Positions 38,120 through 47,780 are shown, counted from the first letter of the stretch. The stretch: DNA of 64,000 nt from Virgibacillus chiguensis (GCF_900129865.1 NZ_FQXD01000007.1:131547-195546); one strand, 5' to 3'. Numbers and translations: made by a program. The notes: generated by a model from the sequence alone, not told the origin.

Positions 38120-38642
38120 ATAATTTATTATTGTTTATATCGGTATAATTTATTCAAAATTAAATATTTTATTTAACTTTTTAAATATTGAAATTCATTT
38201 ACAAATCTTCACACTATTTTTCCTATATTTAAATAATATCTCTTTGCTAAATTGAACTGCCGCCTTTCAAAGGTTGCTTTGTTCCTAATTGATTAGGAGC
38301 TAAATTTTCCCATGTGAAATCATTTCCATTTGAAGTGATAGACGAGTTTTGCAACAGGGAAGGAACGTTTTGTGTGAGGGTGAGACAAATCCACACGGAG
38401 GATGCGGATTTTCCTGCGAGTGAGCGAATTTCTTACGAAGGTGAGCAATTTTCATTTTTAAATTTGAGGGATTGTAGCGTTGACGGAACTCTTTTATAAT
38501 ATTTTCTACCTAATTATATATGTTATATCCAGTTTTAGGTGTTATCATTTCATAAAATATTCCTATATAACCAAATATAGTGTATTATTTTTACTATCAA
38601 ACTGTACGCTTTGAATAATCGAAACGGAAAGGTGTGTGAAAT
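38120..38642. other. intergenic region with an unconvincing short frame
   Basis: AT-rich. It holds a 61-codon frame at 38314-38499 (GTG start, no ribosome site, no recognised homology) that may be a degenerate fragment. A promoter for the 38643 gene is probable near 38600. Confidence 0.35.
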
Positions 38643-39017
38643 ATGAAAAAGAGAAAAATATTTATGTTACTATTTGCAATAAGTATCAGCTTAAATGTAT
38701 ATCTAGTAGGAAAATCATTCGTAATGAAAAAATTAATTGAACCTACTGATGAGGAAGAAATTATGCTAAGTGAAATGGTTCAAAAAACAGTAGAAAGTGA
38801 AGATTATAAACATTTGGCAAAGAAAGAAGATATTATAGCTATTCAAGCAGGTGTAGATAAATTTAAAGGCGGTTCATTTCCCTATACTCTAGAAGTAAGC
38901 GTCAAAACAGACAAACAGGCATATCTATTCTATTGTACGGATGATAAATGTACCAAGGTCGATAACGGCGGATGGACTTATTCTATCTATCAAGATGAAA
39001 ATCCGAGACTACCTTAA
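38643..39017 (+). CDS. small membrane-anchored or secreted protein
   Basis: This 124-residue protein has an N-terminal hydrophobic helix (residues ~6-24, IFMLLFAISISLNVYLVG) after MKKRK, so it is either a signal anchor or a signal peptide. The outer domain has two cysteines (FYCTDDKC) spaced for a disulfide and the end pattern GGWTYSIYQDENPRLP. GGAAAGGTGTGTG precedes the ATG. The family is not recognised, but DUF-type small anchored proteins of Bacillaceae look similar. Confidence 0.65.
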   Translation: MKKRKIFMLLFAISISLNVYLVGKSFVMKKLIEPTDEEEIMLSEMVQKTVESEDYKHLAKKEDIIAIQAGVDKFKGGSFPYTLEVSVKTDKQAYLFYCTDDKCTKVDNGGWTYSIYQDENPRLP

Positions 39018-39062
39018 ACAAAAAATAATATAGAAAAGCGTTTCTCACATGGGAGGGATCAC

Positions 39063-39650
39063 ATGTTTTCGCAATATAGTACATTTTTCCTGCAAAAAAC
39101 AACGCTATATAAACTACAACGAAAAATCTATACAATAAGCGCAAACAACCAATTAATTGGCAAAATAGAAGAAACTCCGGCTTCCCATAAGAAAATAACG
39201 AATCAACTAGTAAAACTGTTCGCTTACCAATTCATAAGTTTTGATTTACAGGTTTTAGATAGTAACGGTCATATTTTAGGCTGGATTGTAAAAAAAGACA
39301 AAGGAATAACGACCGATTTTCACCTTCTTTCCAATGAAGGAGAGCTTTTAGCAACGGTTCAACCAAAGTTAAAACTATCTACCGCAACGATGACGGTTAT
39401 TGACAAAGAAAATAAACAGCTCATACAAGCAAAAGGTGATTTTGGTGCCATTCATTACACTGTAGAAGCATGTAAAAACAACACTACGATCGCTTCTATT
39501 CAGAAACGGTCGCTTGTATACGATTCCATTCAAGATAGTATCCATCAACATGATGGTTATTATCTAACAATGGAAAAGACGGATGCCCTCACCAAGCTTG
39601 CCTTGTTAGCAATTGGCATCATGATAGATGTGTATATCTATGATGTATAA
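39063..39650 (+). CDS. tubby/LURP-one-like domain protein
   Basis: This 195-residue protein has the alternating beta-strand pattern of LURP-one/scramblase-like (tubby C-terminal) proteins (YKLQRKIYTISANNQLIGKIEE at the start, LQVLDSNGHILGWIVKK in the middle). A hydrophobic helix follows near the C-terminus (TKLALLAIGIMIDVYIY). GGGAGGGATC lies before the ATG. Bacillus has several such proteins of unknown function. It follows the 38643 gene by 45 nt on the same strand. Confidence 0.65.
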   Translation: MFSQYSTFFLQKTTLYKLQRKIYTISANNQLIGKIEETPASHKKITNQLVKLFAYQFISFDLQVLDSNGHILGWIVKKDKGITTDFHLLSNEGELLATVQPKLKLSTATMTVIDKENKQLIQAKGDFGAIHYTVEACKNNTTIASIQKRSLVYDSIQDSIHQHDGYYLTMEKTDALTKLALLAIGIMIDVYIYDV

Positions 39651-39923
39651 TACTTCTTTTTAAATCTCTATCGATGAGGATAAAAATACGTAGAAAAAGC
39701 TTACGCGTAGGGGTATCATGAGAAAAAACAAAAACGTAGCGTCGTTCATAACCTACATATAATGCGAATACTATTAAACTTTATTTTTAAGCTATTTCGT
39801 CATATTGAGCAAAGACCTACTGAAATCCTCTTTTATTTTAGTACAATTTTTTCTAGTGTTGTCTGTCAGCCTACCATTTAAAATGAAATACTCTGAAATA
39901 TTGGCATCTCTATTTATTTAAAT

Positions 39924-39958
39924 GACGTCACCTTCATAGGTACGTCCTTTTTTATTTT
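39924..39958 (+). terminator. terminator upstream of the CRISPR-Cas operon
   Basis: GACGTCACC, TTCATA and GGTACGTC form a stem with one bulge, followed by CTTTTTTTATTTT. It isolates the operon starting at 40044 from upstream genes, so the cas promoter should lie in 39959-40030; TATGATATAG near 39988 is a candidate -10. Confidence 0.75.
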
Positions 39959-40043
39959 CTAATATGTAAAACTACAACAGTTACAATTATGATATAGTGG
40001 AAAGTAATGGATATATTTACTTAGATATAAAAGGAAGATGAAG

Positions 40044-40952
40044 ATGTTTTCACATATTAAATGGGTAACATTACGTGCTACGTTCATGGCGCAACGCGAT
40101 GGACAACTCCCTCCTTATTTAGGATCAACAGTCCGAGGGTTGCTTGGTCATAGTTTACGAAAAATGGTTTGCCCTACCCCTAAAGTCAAATGCTTCACAT
40201 GTGAACTGGCAGCTACGTGTGATTACGCAAATTATTTCGTCTCACCTAAAAACGCCGCAGGTTCAGTAAACCCGTTTGTATTACATGTACTAACGAAAGG
40301 TAAAACAACATGGCAAAAGGGAGATATTTGTGAATTTGATATTACTTTGTTAGGCAATACAGCACGTAGCGGTGTAACGTTAATTACACAAGCTATTCAA
40401 CAAATTGAAAACTTAGGTTGGGGTGCAGCACGTATTCCGTTTCAATTAATTAAAATTGCGGATACAACAACAAATCGAATTATATGGTGTGAAAATCACC
40501 TATGGTTGAAAAATGTCCAACTGCATGACTTACATTGCGAGGAAAAATCCACTTCATTTGTATTTTTACATTTTCCTGCTCCGCTTCGCTTACAAAAGAG
40601 TAAGAAATTACTTACTGCGCCGTCTTTTGAAGATATCATTCGAGCGATAACACGAAGAGTGAGCTTGATTTCACACGCCTATGCTGGTTACAAATTAGAT
40701 TGGGATAACGAAGCAATGTTAAGCGAAGCTAGAAAAGTAAGCGTTATAAATAGTGATTGGGAACAAACAACGTTTAAACGCTATTCCATGAATCAAAAAA
40801 ATAATACGCTAGAAATCGATACGATAACCGGTTGGGCCTGTTATGAAGGGGATATCACACCATTTACCCCTATTTTAGAAGCAGGAAGGTTGCTTCATAT
40901 CGGCAGAAATCCAACACATGGATTTGGATACTATACCATTAATTATTTATGA
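40044..40952 (+). CDS. cas6: CRISPR pre-crRNA endoribonuclease Cas6
   Basis: This 302-residue RAMP-fold protein has the Cas6 N-terminal region GSTVRGLLGHSLRKMVCPTPKVKCFTCELAATCDY (~30-65, with Cys pairs seen in the PF10040-type Cas6), and the C-terminal glycine-rich loop HIGRNPTHGFGYYTI that contacts the repeat hairpin. It would cut pre-crRNA in repeats. No CRISPR array lies in the window, so the substrate must come from elsewhere. The start at ATG 40044 leaves AAGGAAG at 6-nt spacing; ATG 40038 would touch it. First gene of the operon, 11 nt before the next. Confidence 0.88.
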   Translation: MFSHIKWVTLRATFMAQRDGQLPPYLGSTVRGLLGHSLRKMVCPTPKVKCFTCELAATCDYANYFVSPKNAAGSVNPFVLHVLTKGKTTWQKGDICEFDITLLGNTARSGVTLITQAIQQIENLGWGAARIPFQLIKIADTTTNRIIWCENHLWLKNVQLHDLHCEEKSTSFVFLHFPAPLRLQKSKKLLTAPSFEDIIRAITRRVSLISHAYAGYKLDWDNEAMLSEARKVSVINSDWEQTTFKRYSMNQKNNTLEIDTITGWACYEGDITPFTPILEAGRLLHIGRNPTHGFGYYTINYL

Positions 40953-40963
40953 GGTGAGTGAAA

Positions 40964-41914
40964 ATGAATGAAGAAGTTATTACAAAGCTAGCGAAAAATT
41001 ATTGTAACCTAGAGCAAACCTTAATAGAGGAATTAAACATTGACAGGCAAAGTAATGTGTCAAGCGCGGAAGAAATTTGGCAACCCGTATTCAGGCGCAT
41101 TGTACCGACAAAGTTTAACGTAGAGAAAAATGTCTATATTATTGATTCTCATCAAAATGTTTCTCAAAAAGTGAGTCTCGCAATCTATGACGAGCAATAT
41201 ACCCCGTATATCTTTAATTACGGTACGATTAAATACATACCAATTGAAGCTGTTGCTGCGGTGGTGTTATGTGAGAATGAAAAAGATAAGAAAAGGGAGA
41301 CAGAAGGACAGGGAGCGGAAGAAACTTGGTTGCAATCCATTCAAAAGCTAAAGACAGAAATGAATGCTTATGTGCGAATTCAATCAGGTGTGTTGGATAC
41401 AAATCTAGAAAGTCTGTATAAAAAGTTTGAAGAAGAAAAAAGAACATATGAAAAACAAAAATGCTCTGAAAAAAATTGTACTGTTCGAAAGCCACAAAAA
41501 CAAAGTCAAACATCAACGAGGCCAATCACAATTTTATGTACTGCGATAGATAATAATTTTGAAGACAGTGAATTTGATCTCGTTCTAAAAAATGATGAAT
41601 CTAAATTAAAAAAAATGATCCCTAACGAAAATAGATCATTAGATAAGTGGAGTGATTGCTTAAATCATTATTGTCATGACCGTTATGAGAACAAAGATAA
41701 ATTAAAAGCCTTAGCAGATACTTCAGAAGAAAATAAGTCTAATCGAACATTAGAAAGCTTAAATGTTGGAGATCAAAATGTACTCCTTTCCTTAATGTTT
41801 CAATTAAATCAATTATTAATGCTCATTAATAATCCGATTTTCTTTCCTCACGAATCCTATGTAAAAGCATTCAAGGAGGTAATTAGCGATGCAGGAACTA
41901 AAAAATCTAAATGA
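40964..41914 (+). CDS. CRISPR-associated DUF6602-like protein 1 (degenerate PD-(D/E)xK fold)
   Basis: This 316-residue protein is clearly paralogous to the next gene. Shared blocks are DEQYTPYIFNYG, IPIEAVAAVV, QSQTSTRPI and the C-terminal LMFQLNQLLMLINNPIFFPHESYVKAF. The layout resembles DUF6602-type restriction-endonuclease-like proteins. At the motif positions this copy has KVSLAI where the paralogue has EVDIAI, and VVLCEN where the paralogue has VVQSK, so both predicted metal-site residues are lost. I infer a catalytically inactive partner. A charged insertion (~110-180) is unique to it. GAGGTGAG precedes ATG 40964. Confidence 0.7.
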   Translation: MNEEVITKLAKNYCNLEQTLIEELNIDRQSNVSSAEEIWQPVFRRIVPTKFNVEKNVYIIDSHQNVSQKVSLAIYDEQYTPYIFNYGTIKYIPIEAVAAVVLCENEKDKKRETEGQGAEETWLQSIQKLKTEMNAYVRIQSGVLDTNLESLYKKFEEEKRTYEKQKCSEKNCTVRKPQKQSQTSTRPITILCTAIDNNFEDSEFDLVLKNDESKLKKMIPNENRSLDKWSDCLNHYCHDRYENKDKLKALADTSEENKSNRTLESLNVGDQNVLLSLMFQLNQLLMLINNPIFFPHESYVKAFKEVISDAGTKKSK

Positions 41915-42887
41915 GTATTATCAAAGAATAGCAAAAACAATTTCATCTCAATTGCAACTTGAAACACCTAATCATGATGTAACAACAGGTACCAGCAGAG
42001 AATTCGTTTGGCTTCATCTCTTTGAGAAGATCATCCCGAAAAAATTCAAAATAGCACGAAGCGTTTTCATCATTGATTCTTATGGGGAAGTATCAGCAGA
42101 AGTAGATATTGCTATCTTTGATGAGGAGTATACGCCATATGTATTTAATTATGGTGAAATGCAATTTATTCCAATAGAAGCCGTTGCTGCAGTCGTGCAA
42201 AGTAAAAGTCGTTCCATGAAGAAAGATATATTGGATAATGTGACAGCTTGGGCGCAGACAATTTATAAGTTAAAACCCGTTCTTAATGCCTGCGCACGTA
42301 CGCATCATGGTTTTTTAGATACGGCTAAAATTACTCGTTCACAATCACAAACGTCCACACGACCTATTTTCATTTTATGTACTCTACATTCTTTAAAAAC
42401 AGAAGAAAGGAATGATGATATATCATCAGTACCAGAATTGAAGAGGAATTTTGATTTCATTTTACATTTGGATAAAGAACAGCAATTTCAATTCGTTGCG
42501 GATGAAAAAAAATCATTTGCCAAATGGTATGAAGAGCTTAATCATTATGATTTAAAACGTTACAACTCAGAGTATAAGAAGCTTGCAAATTTAAGTCCAA
42601 TTAATTTTGCAAATACAAATGAAAAATTTAAACAGTGTGCCGAAAAAGATAATATAGAAGAACGAAAATTGAAGGATTTAAAAATATATAACAAAAAATC
42701 GAATAAAGAAGCAGAATCAAACGATGAAAACCCTTTATTAACGTTTATGTTCCAATTTAATCAATTATTAATGATTATTAACAATCCGATGTTCTTTCCA
42801 CATCAAGCTTATGTCAATATGTTCAATGACGCAATAAAAAAAAAAGAAAAAGGAGTGTGTGAAACGAATGGAAGCATCAAAAGATGA
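41889..42887 (+). CDS. CRISPR-associated DUF6602-like protein 2 (putative PD-(D/E)xK nuclease)
   Basis: This 332-residue paralogue of the preceding protein overlaps it by 26 nt, with AAGGAGGT 8 nt before the ATG. It has a candidate nuclease core: helix-borne Glu in TSREFVWLHLFEKIIP (~38), Asp in EVDIAIFDEE (~71) and QSK in AVVQSKSR (~103), i.e. E-D-QxK spacing of PD-(D/E)xK enzymes in which Q replaces the second acid. The C-terminal third again ends with FQFNQLLMIINNPMFFPHQAY. The similarity to DUF6602 is from memory of the VDIAI-D..YTP and IPIEAV patterns. An accessory effector or regulator of the type III complex is an inference from operon position. Confidence 0.72.
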   Translation: MQELKNLNEYYQRIAKTISSQLQLETPNHDVTTGTSREFVWLHLFEKIIPKKFKIARSVFIIDSYGEVSAEVDIAIFDEEYTPYVFNYGEMQFIPIEAVAAVVQSKSRSMKKDILDNVTAWAQTIYKLKPVLNACARTHHGFLDTAKITRSQSQTSTRPIFILCTLHSLKTEERNDDISSVPELKRNFDFILHLDKEQQFQFVADEKKSFAKWYEELNHYDLKRYNSEYKKLANLSPINFANTNEKFKQCAEKDNIEERKLKDLKIYNKKSNKEAESNDENPLLTFMFQFNQLLMIINNPMFFPHQAYVNMFNDAIKKKEKGVCETNGSIKR

Positions 42888-44376
42888 TTTTTTGTTAGCT
42901 GTCTATGATATTACTGGTATTCAAGACTATATTTTCGCATCTAATTATTTAAAAGAGAATATCGGGGCTTCTTATATTGTCGGGAAAATGGTAGAAAAGC
43001 ATTTTGTAGATGTTTTGAAAGATAGGGTTAATAATAAAGAGCTAGTAAAAACTTGTTGGACTAAAGAAAACGTTTCTATTTTACAAAATGATAAAATACA
43101 GGCTGAAGTTGTTTACATTGGTGGTGGCAATGCCCTTGTCATCTATCGAGATTGGATATTGTACAACGAAGTGAATCGACAGTTTGCAGAAACTGTGCTA
43201 AAAGAAAGTGCTTCACTTACGATGGTAACAGAAGCCATTCCATTTAAGTTAGATTGCGGAAAAAGCTATGTTGAACTGTACAGAGAACTGATGCAAAAGT
43301 TAAATACTACGAAAGCTAAAATGGTACGGACGAAATTAAATCAAACGCTGCCTATTTTTGCCCAAGAATCTTTTAAAGGAGATCCGATAACAGGTTTTAT
43401 AGATAACAAACATGTATCAACAGAACAACGGTTAAAACGAGAAGCGCACTATGATAATACCGTGTTCCAGCAATACGAGAAAAATTGTGTGAAAGAAACG
43501 GAAGATTTAAAACGCAAGAAGGGCGAAGATAGTTCTATTGGTGTTGTACATATTGACGGAAATGGAATGGGGCAATGGATTGATGGTAAGCTAGCAGAAA
43601 CAGGGAAAGATTTTACTTCCGCTATTCAAAAACATCGTGAACTCTCATTACAAATTACAAACTATTTTAGAAAAACCTTTAGAAAAACAGTGGACAAATT
43701 CGTAAAAAAGACAGACGGAAGCACGAGTGAAAAGGAAGAAAAATTGCCTCTACGCCCACTTATATTAGATGGGGATGACGTTACATTTATTTGTCAAGGG
43801 GATTTAGCGATTCCTTTTACGTTGGAGTTTTTAAATCAACTGAAGAACGGGGATTTCAATACCAAAATTTCTGCTTGTGCAGGGGTCGCCTTTGTCCATA
43901 GCCACTTTCCTTTTAATCTTGCCTATGACATTGCAGAACAATGCTGTCAAAATGCAAAACATGTGTATTACGAAAAGAAAGATAAAAATGATAAAGATGA
44001 TAAAGATGAAATACAAGAATGCTATTTTGATTTCTATTTAGTGCGTGGTAGTTATGTGCAAACGATGGAGGAACAACGTGACAATCAAACTTACTTAGAT
44101 CCGAAGATTTACAATGTAGAAGAATTAGAAGAATTGGATGAACTGATGCAGTGTTTAAATAACGATGATGAAAAAACATGGCCACATTCCCGTTTGATTG
44201 CCCTTTATGAAGCGTATTCACAAGGCATGGAAGCAGTGGAATTGGTCAATTTAGAAGCAGAATCACGAGGATACGAGAGAATAAAAATAAAATCTTCAGA
44301 GGAACGCCTGTTGTTTGATGCATTACAATTACTAGATTTCGGTAAGAACAGGGGTGAAGAATATGCCAAAGTATGA
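42859..44376 (+). CDS. cas10: Cas10, large subunit of type III-D-like effector
   Basis: This 505-residue protein begins directly with a palm-type segment (LLAVYDITGIQDYIFASNYLKENIGASYIVG), so no N-terminal HD nuclease domain is present. The second palm has VHIDGNGMGQWIDG (~231) and LILDGDDVTFIC (~303), in which DGDD replaces GGDD. The metal-binding Asp pair is kept, so cyclic oligoadenylate synthesis is possible. ACAGVAFVHSHFPFNLAYDIAEQC follows, as in Cas10. It is shorter than most Cas10. It overlaps the preceding and following genes. AAGGAG suits GTG 42859; ATG 42868 is the alternative. Confidence 0.9.
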   Translation: MKRMEASKDDFLLAVYDITGIQDYIFASNYLKENIGASYIVGKMVEKHFVDVLKDRVNNKELVKTCWTKENVSILQNDKIQAEVVYIGGGNALVIYRDWILYNEVNRQFAETVLKESASLTMVTEAIPFKLDCGKSYVELYRELMQKLNTTKAKMVRTKLNQTLPIFAQESFKGDPITGFIDNKHVSTEQRLKREAHYDNTVFQQYEKNCVKETEDLKRKKGEDSSIGVVHIDGNGMGQWIDGKLAETGKDFTSAIQKHRELSLQITNYFRKTFRKTVDKFVKKTDGSTSEKEEKLPLRPLILDGDDVTFICQGDLAIPFTLEFLNQLKNGDFNTKISACAGVAFVHSHFPFNLAYDIAEQCCQNAKHVYYEKKDKNDKDDKDEIQECYFDFYLVRGSYVQTMEEQRDNQTYLDPKIYNVEELEELDELMQCLNNDDEKTWPHSRLIALYEAYSQGMEAVELVNLEAESRGYERIKIKSSEERLLFDALQLLDFGKNRGEEYAKV

Positions 44377-46492
44377 ACTAACGATTAAGCTGGATAGCGA
44401 TGTAAGCCCTGGAAGTGGCGACAGTATTGCAGGGGTTGTTGATCATGACATTACACATGAATACGGGATTCCAATTATTCCCGCAAAACGGTTAAAAGGT
44501 GCATTACGAGGAGTAGCAAAAGAGTTTGTAGATTGGGGCTTCACATCTTCATCCAAAGTAGATGAGCTATTTGGAAAACCAGGAGAGCAATATCGGTCCG
44601 GAATTAAAATATATGACGCAAAACTTGCTTCTATACCAAAGGAATACTTTGCAAACGAAAATTATAAAGAAATAGATGATTACGATACCTTCCTAGCACA
44701 AATCAAACAACTTGATCCAGCAAAAGTTTTACCTCTTTTTACAATGCTTTATACTAAAACAGCAACAGAAAATGGACAAGCTCAAACAGGATCTTTGCGT
44801 ACGATACGTGCAATAAATCGGGGGTTAGTTTTTAAAAGTATCATAGAACTAGAAAATGAGGAACAAAAGAAATTATTATGCGACTGTGTAAAAGGTTTGC
44901 GTCATCTAGGATATGGACGTACACGCGGTTTAGGCGAAGTAAGTTGCAAGATGGTAATGATTCAAGGTGAACAAGAGGAGAATCATTCTAATACAGAAGG
45001 AATAAATTGTGATCTTATGATGGAGAAAAATAATTCAAATTCAAATCAAGAAGAACAGTTCGTAAACCAAGCGATCCGTATTACGTTGCAACAACCAACT
45101 TTATTAGCAGGTAGCAAAGGACTCTATTACAGTTGTACCGATTTCGTACCAGGTAGTGCTTTATTAGGTGTCTTTGCAAGTCTATATATTAAAAAACATA
45201 ACTTAGGCAAGAATGCCCATGAAGACCCAGAGTTTGTGCGCCTATTTTTACGTGGTGATGTCTCCTTTGGTTATGCATACCCAGAAGTGGATGAAAAAGT
45301 TTTCATGCCTTGTCCCGCTCATATACAACGCGTAAAAAATGAAAATAGAGCAATGTTGGAAGAGAAAAAGACAGATCCGACTATCATGTTACGTAAAATA
45401 AATTCGCTTGCTTACATGCAAGAAAATGAACTCTTGTTACATGAGCCAGCAAAAGAATTTCGCATGCATCATGCAAGACCTGAAAATCGTCGCATTGGTC
45501 GAGCAGTAAACGATACGAAAGGCACCAAGGATTTAGACGGAAAAAAAGGCCAATTTTATTATTATACAGCCCTTCAAAAAGGGCAGCATTTCATTGGGGA
45601 GTTAAAAGGTAAACAAGAAGATGTCCAAATGCTCGCTTCGTTATTAAATGATGTAAATGGCATCATTCACCTCGGTCGTTCACGCACCTCTGAATATGGC
45701 GCTGCGAAAGTAGATGTAGTGAATAAAGAACCTCATATGGAAGGCTTTTTAAAGGCAAAAAAAGGGGATAGCAAAGTTGCGATTTATTTAGCAACACCTT
45801 TAACATTACAAAATGAGATAGGGCGATACGTCGCTAATGTCGAGCTTTTCATTACTCAATTGGAAAGAGAATTAGAAGCAACGTTAAAAGTTGAAAAAAT
45901 GTATATTAAAGAGACGGTGTTAACTGGGTACAACGCGAAATGGCGCTTACCAAAGCAAGAGAAGCAAGCCTTAGATGCAGGTACAGTGCTTATTGTCTCA
46001 ACACAAAATAAGGAAGTTGATTGGTCTTTAGTAGAAAAACAACAATGGGGAGCAGCAACGGAAGAAGGTTGTGGCGAAATACGAGTTCTGCAGTATGAAG
46101 GTACATCGAATGAAGTAGAGTGTATTTCCATAAGCAAAAAGTTACAAGAAAAACAATTAACTCAAATAGACCATTCTCTCGATTGTGTCCACTATATTGA
46201 GGGAGCCTTAGAAAATCGTAACAAAGATATCCTTGATAATAAGGAAGCCATCCATTTGGCAAAAGAAATGTTAGACGAGTTAAAACAGTACAGTAAATCA
46301 AAAATATATCAATTAGAGCAGTATGTGAGGTGCGATGAAAATAACTTTGCTTTGCCAAAGTCATTTCCGAATCTTTTAAAAGATATAGGTGATAAAAAAC
46401 TGAAAAGCCAATCTAAAGTTTTTATTGATGCTCTCTTCCACACGATAAAACTGGAGGTGAGAAAAGATGGAAAAGAAACCAATCAAAAATAA
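44363..46492 (+). CDS. Cas7-Cas5-Cas11-like fusion RAMP (Csx10 type)
   Basis: This 709-residue protein has three apparent parts. Residues ~1-205 are a Cas7/Csm3-like RAMP (IPIIPAKRLKGALRGVAKEFVDWGF, and LRHLGYGRTRGLGEV as the glycine-rich loop). Residues ~235-510 are a Csx10/Cas5-like RAMP (CTDFVPGSALLGVFASLYI, DVSFGYAYPE, IIHLGRSRTSEYGAAKVDVV). The last ~90 residues are helical and charged, fitting a Cas11-type small subunit. This domain order is that of the III-Dv/III-D2 complex. I take ATG 44363, with AGGGGTG upstream, overlapping cas10 by 14 nt. Confidence 0.85.
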   Translation: MPKYELTIKLDSDVSPGSGDSIAGVVDHDITHEYGIPIIPAKRLKGALRGVAKEFVDWGFTSSSKVDELFGKPGEQYRSGIKIYDAKLASIPKEYFANENYKEIDDYDTFLAQIKQLDPAKVLPLFTMLYTKTATENGQAQTGSLRTIRAINRGLVFKSIIELENEEQKKLLCDCVKGLRHLGYGRTRGLGEVSCKMVMIQGEQEENHSNTEGINCDLMMEKNNSNSNQEEQFVNQAIRITLQQPTLLAGSKGLYYSCTDFVPGSALLGVFASLYIKKHNLGKNAHEDPEFVRLFLRGDVSFGYAYPEVDEKVFMPCPAHIQRVKNENRAMLEEKKTDPTIMLRKINSLAYMQENELLLHEPAKEFRMHHARPENRRIGRAVNDTKGTKDLDGKKGQFYYYTALQKGQHFIGELKGKQEDVQMLASLLNDVNGIIHLGRSRTSEYGAAKVDVVNKEPHMEGFLKAKKGDSKVAIYLATPLTLQNEIGRYVANVELFITQLERELEATLKVEKMYIKETVLTGYNAKWRLPKQEKQALDAGTVLIVSTQNKEVDWSLVEKQQWGAATEEGCGEIRVLQYEGTSNEVECISISKKLQEKQLTQIDHSLDCVHYIEGALENRNKDILDNKEAIHLAKEMLDELKQYSKSKIYQLEQYVRCDENNFALPKSFPNLLKDIGDKKLKSQSKVFIDALFHTIKLEVRKDGKETNQK

Positions 46493-47780
46493 AATCACGA
46501 AACGTACGTATATTCAAGTCGAAGGAGAATTAGCTTCTCCACTCTTGGCAGGATCAGGTGAAGATGATTTTTCTGACATGGATATTTTACGTGATTATAA
46601 GGGTACTCCTTTTCTAGCAGGTACTGCAGTGGCTGGTGCGTGTCGGCAATGGTTAGACGCTAATGGTATGGACAAAACAGCGATCGACTCCTTGTTTGGT
46701 GCCAGAAAAAACGAAGAAATAAAACAAGATAGTGACTTGTTTCAAAGCCGTATTTTTATATCTGACTTACAATTTACAGACCCCAAGACTACAATACGTG
46801 ATCATGTAAAACTAACGAAGAATAAAACAACGGATAATATGGGGAAATTTGACATTGAAGTCATTGAAACAGGTACGCCCTTTATTATGCGATTCGAATA
46901 TATAGAGCGTGATGGCACAGGTGAACATCATGATAACACGTTAATTCAAACGATCATTAGTGGAATCAACCATGGTGAATTAACATTTGGTGGAAAAACG
47001 AATCGTGGTTACGGAAGATTAAAGGTTAAAGAATTGAAAGAAAAAGAGTTTCATTATACTAATACAAAAACAGTGGAAGATTGGCTAGAATGGTCATGGA
47101 AAGACATCTGCAAAGAAGAACCTTCACTTGACAAATACATCAAAGACAAAAAGCAGTTTCACGAAGTTGAAGTTCCTCTTAAGATTAAACAAACATTACT
47201 CATTCGTGATCACAAGACAAATGAAGATGATTACACATACTTACGCGCTAATAATAAGCCTGTCATCCCTGGTACGACATGGGCTGGGGCATTTCGTCAC
47301 CGTTTACAGCACATTGCTTGTGAAATACTAGGTGAAAACAAAGAAATAGAAAAAAAGTTAGAAGATATATTTGGCAGTAAACATGATAAAAAGCAAACAA
47401 ATCCCTCTCAATTAACTTTTGAAGAATCCGTCATTGAGGAGGCAACACCGTTCAAGATCACAAGAAATGCGATTGACCGCTTCTCTGGTGCTACCATAGA
47501 CGGTGCTTTATTTACAGGTGAGGTTGTTTGTAAAGGAAAGACGAACTTAGTCATTCGATGGCGAAAAGATAGTTGTTACGACCCTATTATAAAGGGAATA
47601 TTATACTGGATAATTCAAGACTTAATGCATGGATTTCTAGCAATCGGTGGTGAAACTGCAGTAGGGCGAGGTGTTTTTGAATTAGACGGCAGCAATCCTA
47701 TTAAGAAATGGGATGCCTATCAAGAGGATGCTATAACATGGATAAAGGATGGTGCAGAACATGAAACTGGCACGGTGTGA
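46467..47780 (+). CDS. Cas7-2x, tandem Csm3-like RAMP
   Basis: This 437-residue protein has two Csm3/Cas7-type domains in tandem: ~10-195 (PLLAGSGEDDFSDMDILRDYKGTPFLAGTAVAGACR, then GGKTNRGYGRL) and ~230-430 (YTYLRANNKPVIPGTTWAGAFRHRL, then IGGETAVGRGVFEL). Aspartates precede each IPG/LAG motif at the place of the Csm3 target-RNA cleavage residue, so both modules could cut. Tandem Cas7 is a hallmark of the III-Dv effector. CTGGAGGTG precedes the ATG; the gene overlaps its neighbour by 26 nt. Confidence 0.87.
   Translation: MEKKPIKNKITKRTYIQVEGELASPLLAGSGEDDFSDMDILRDYKGTPFLAGTAVAGACRQWLDANGMDKTAIDSLFGARKNEEIKQDSDLFQSRIFISDLQFTDPKTTIRDHVKLTKNKTTDNMGKFDIEVIETGTPFIMRFEYIERDGTGEHHDNTLIQTIISGINHGELTFGGKTNRGYGRLKVKELKEKEFHYTNTKTVEDWLEWSWKDICKEEPSLDKYIKDKKQFHEVEVPLKIKQTLLIRDHKTNEDDYTYLRANNKPVIPGTTWAGAFRHRLQHIACEILGENKEIEKKLEDIFGSKHDKKQTNPSQLTFEESVIEEATPFKITRNAIDRFSGATIDGALFTGEVVCKGKTNLVIRWRKDSCYDPIIKGILYWIIQDLMHGFLAIGGETAVGRGVFELDGSNPIKKWDAYQEDAITWIKDGAEHETGTV

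Noticed and set aside
38314..38499. 61-codon plus-strand frame
   Set aside because: GTG start without a ribosome site and no recognisable pattern. Left as intergenic.
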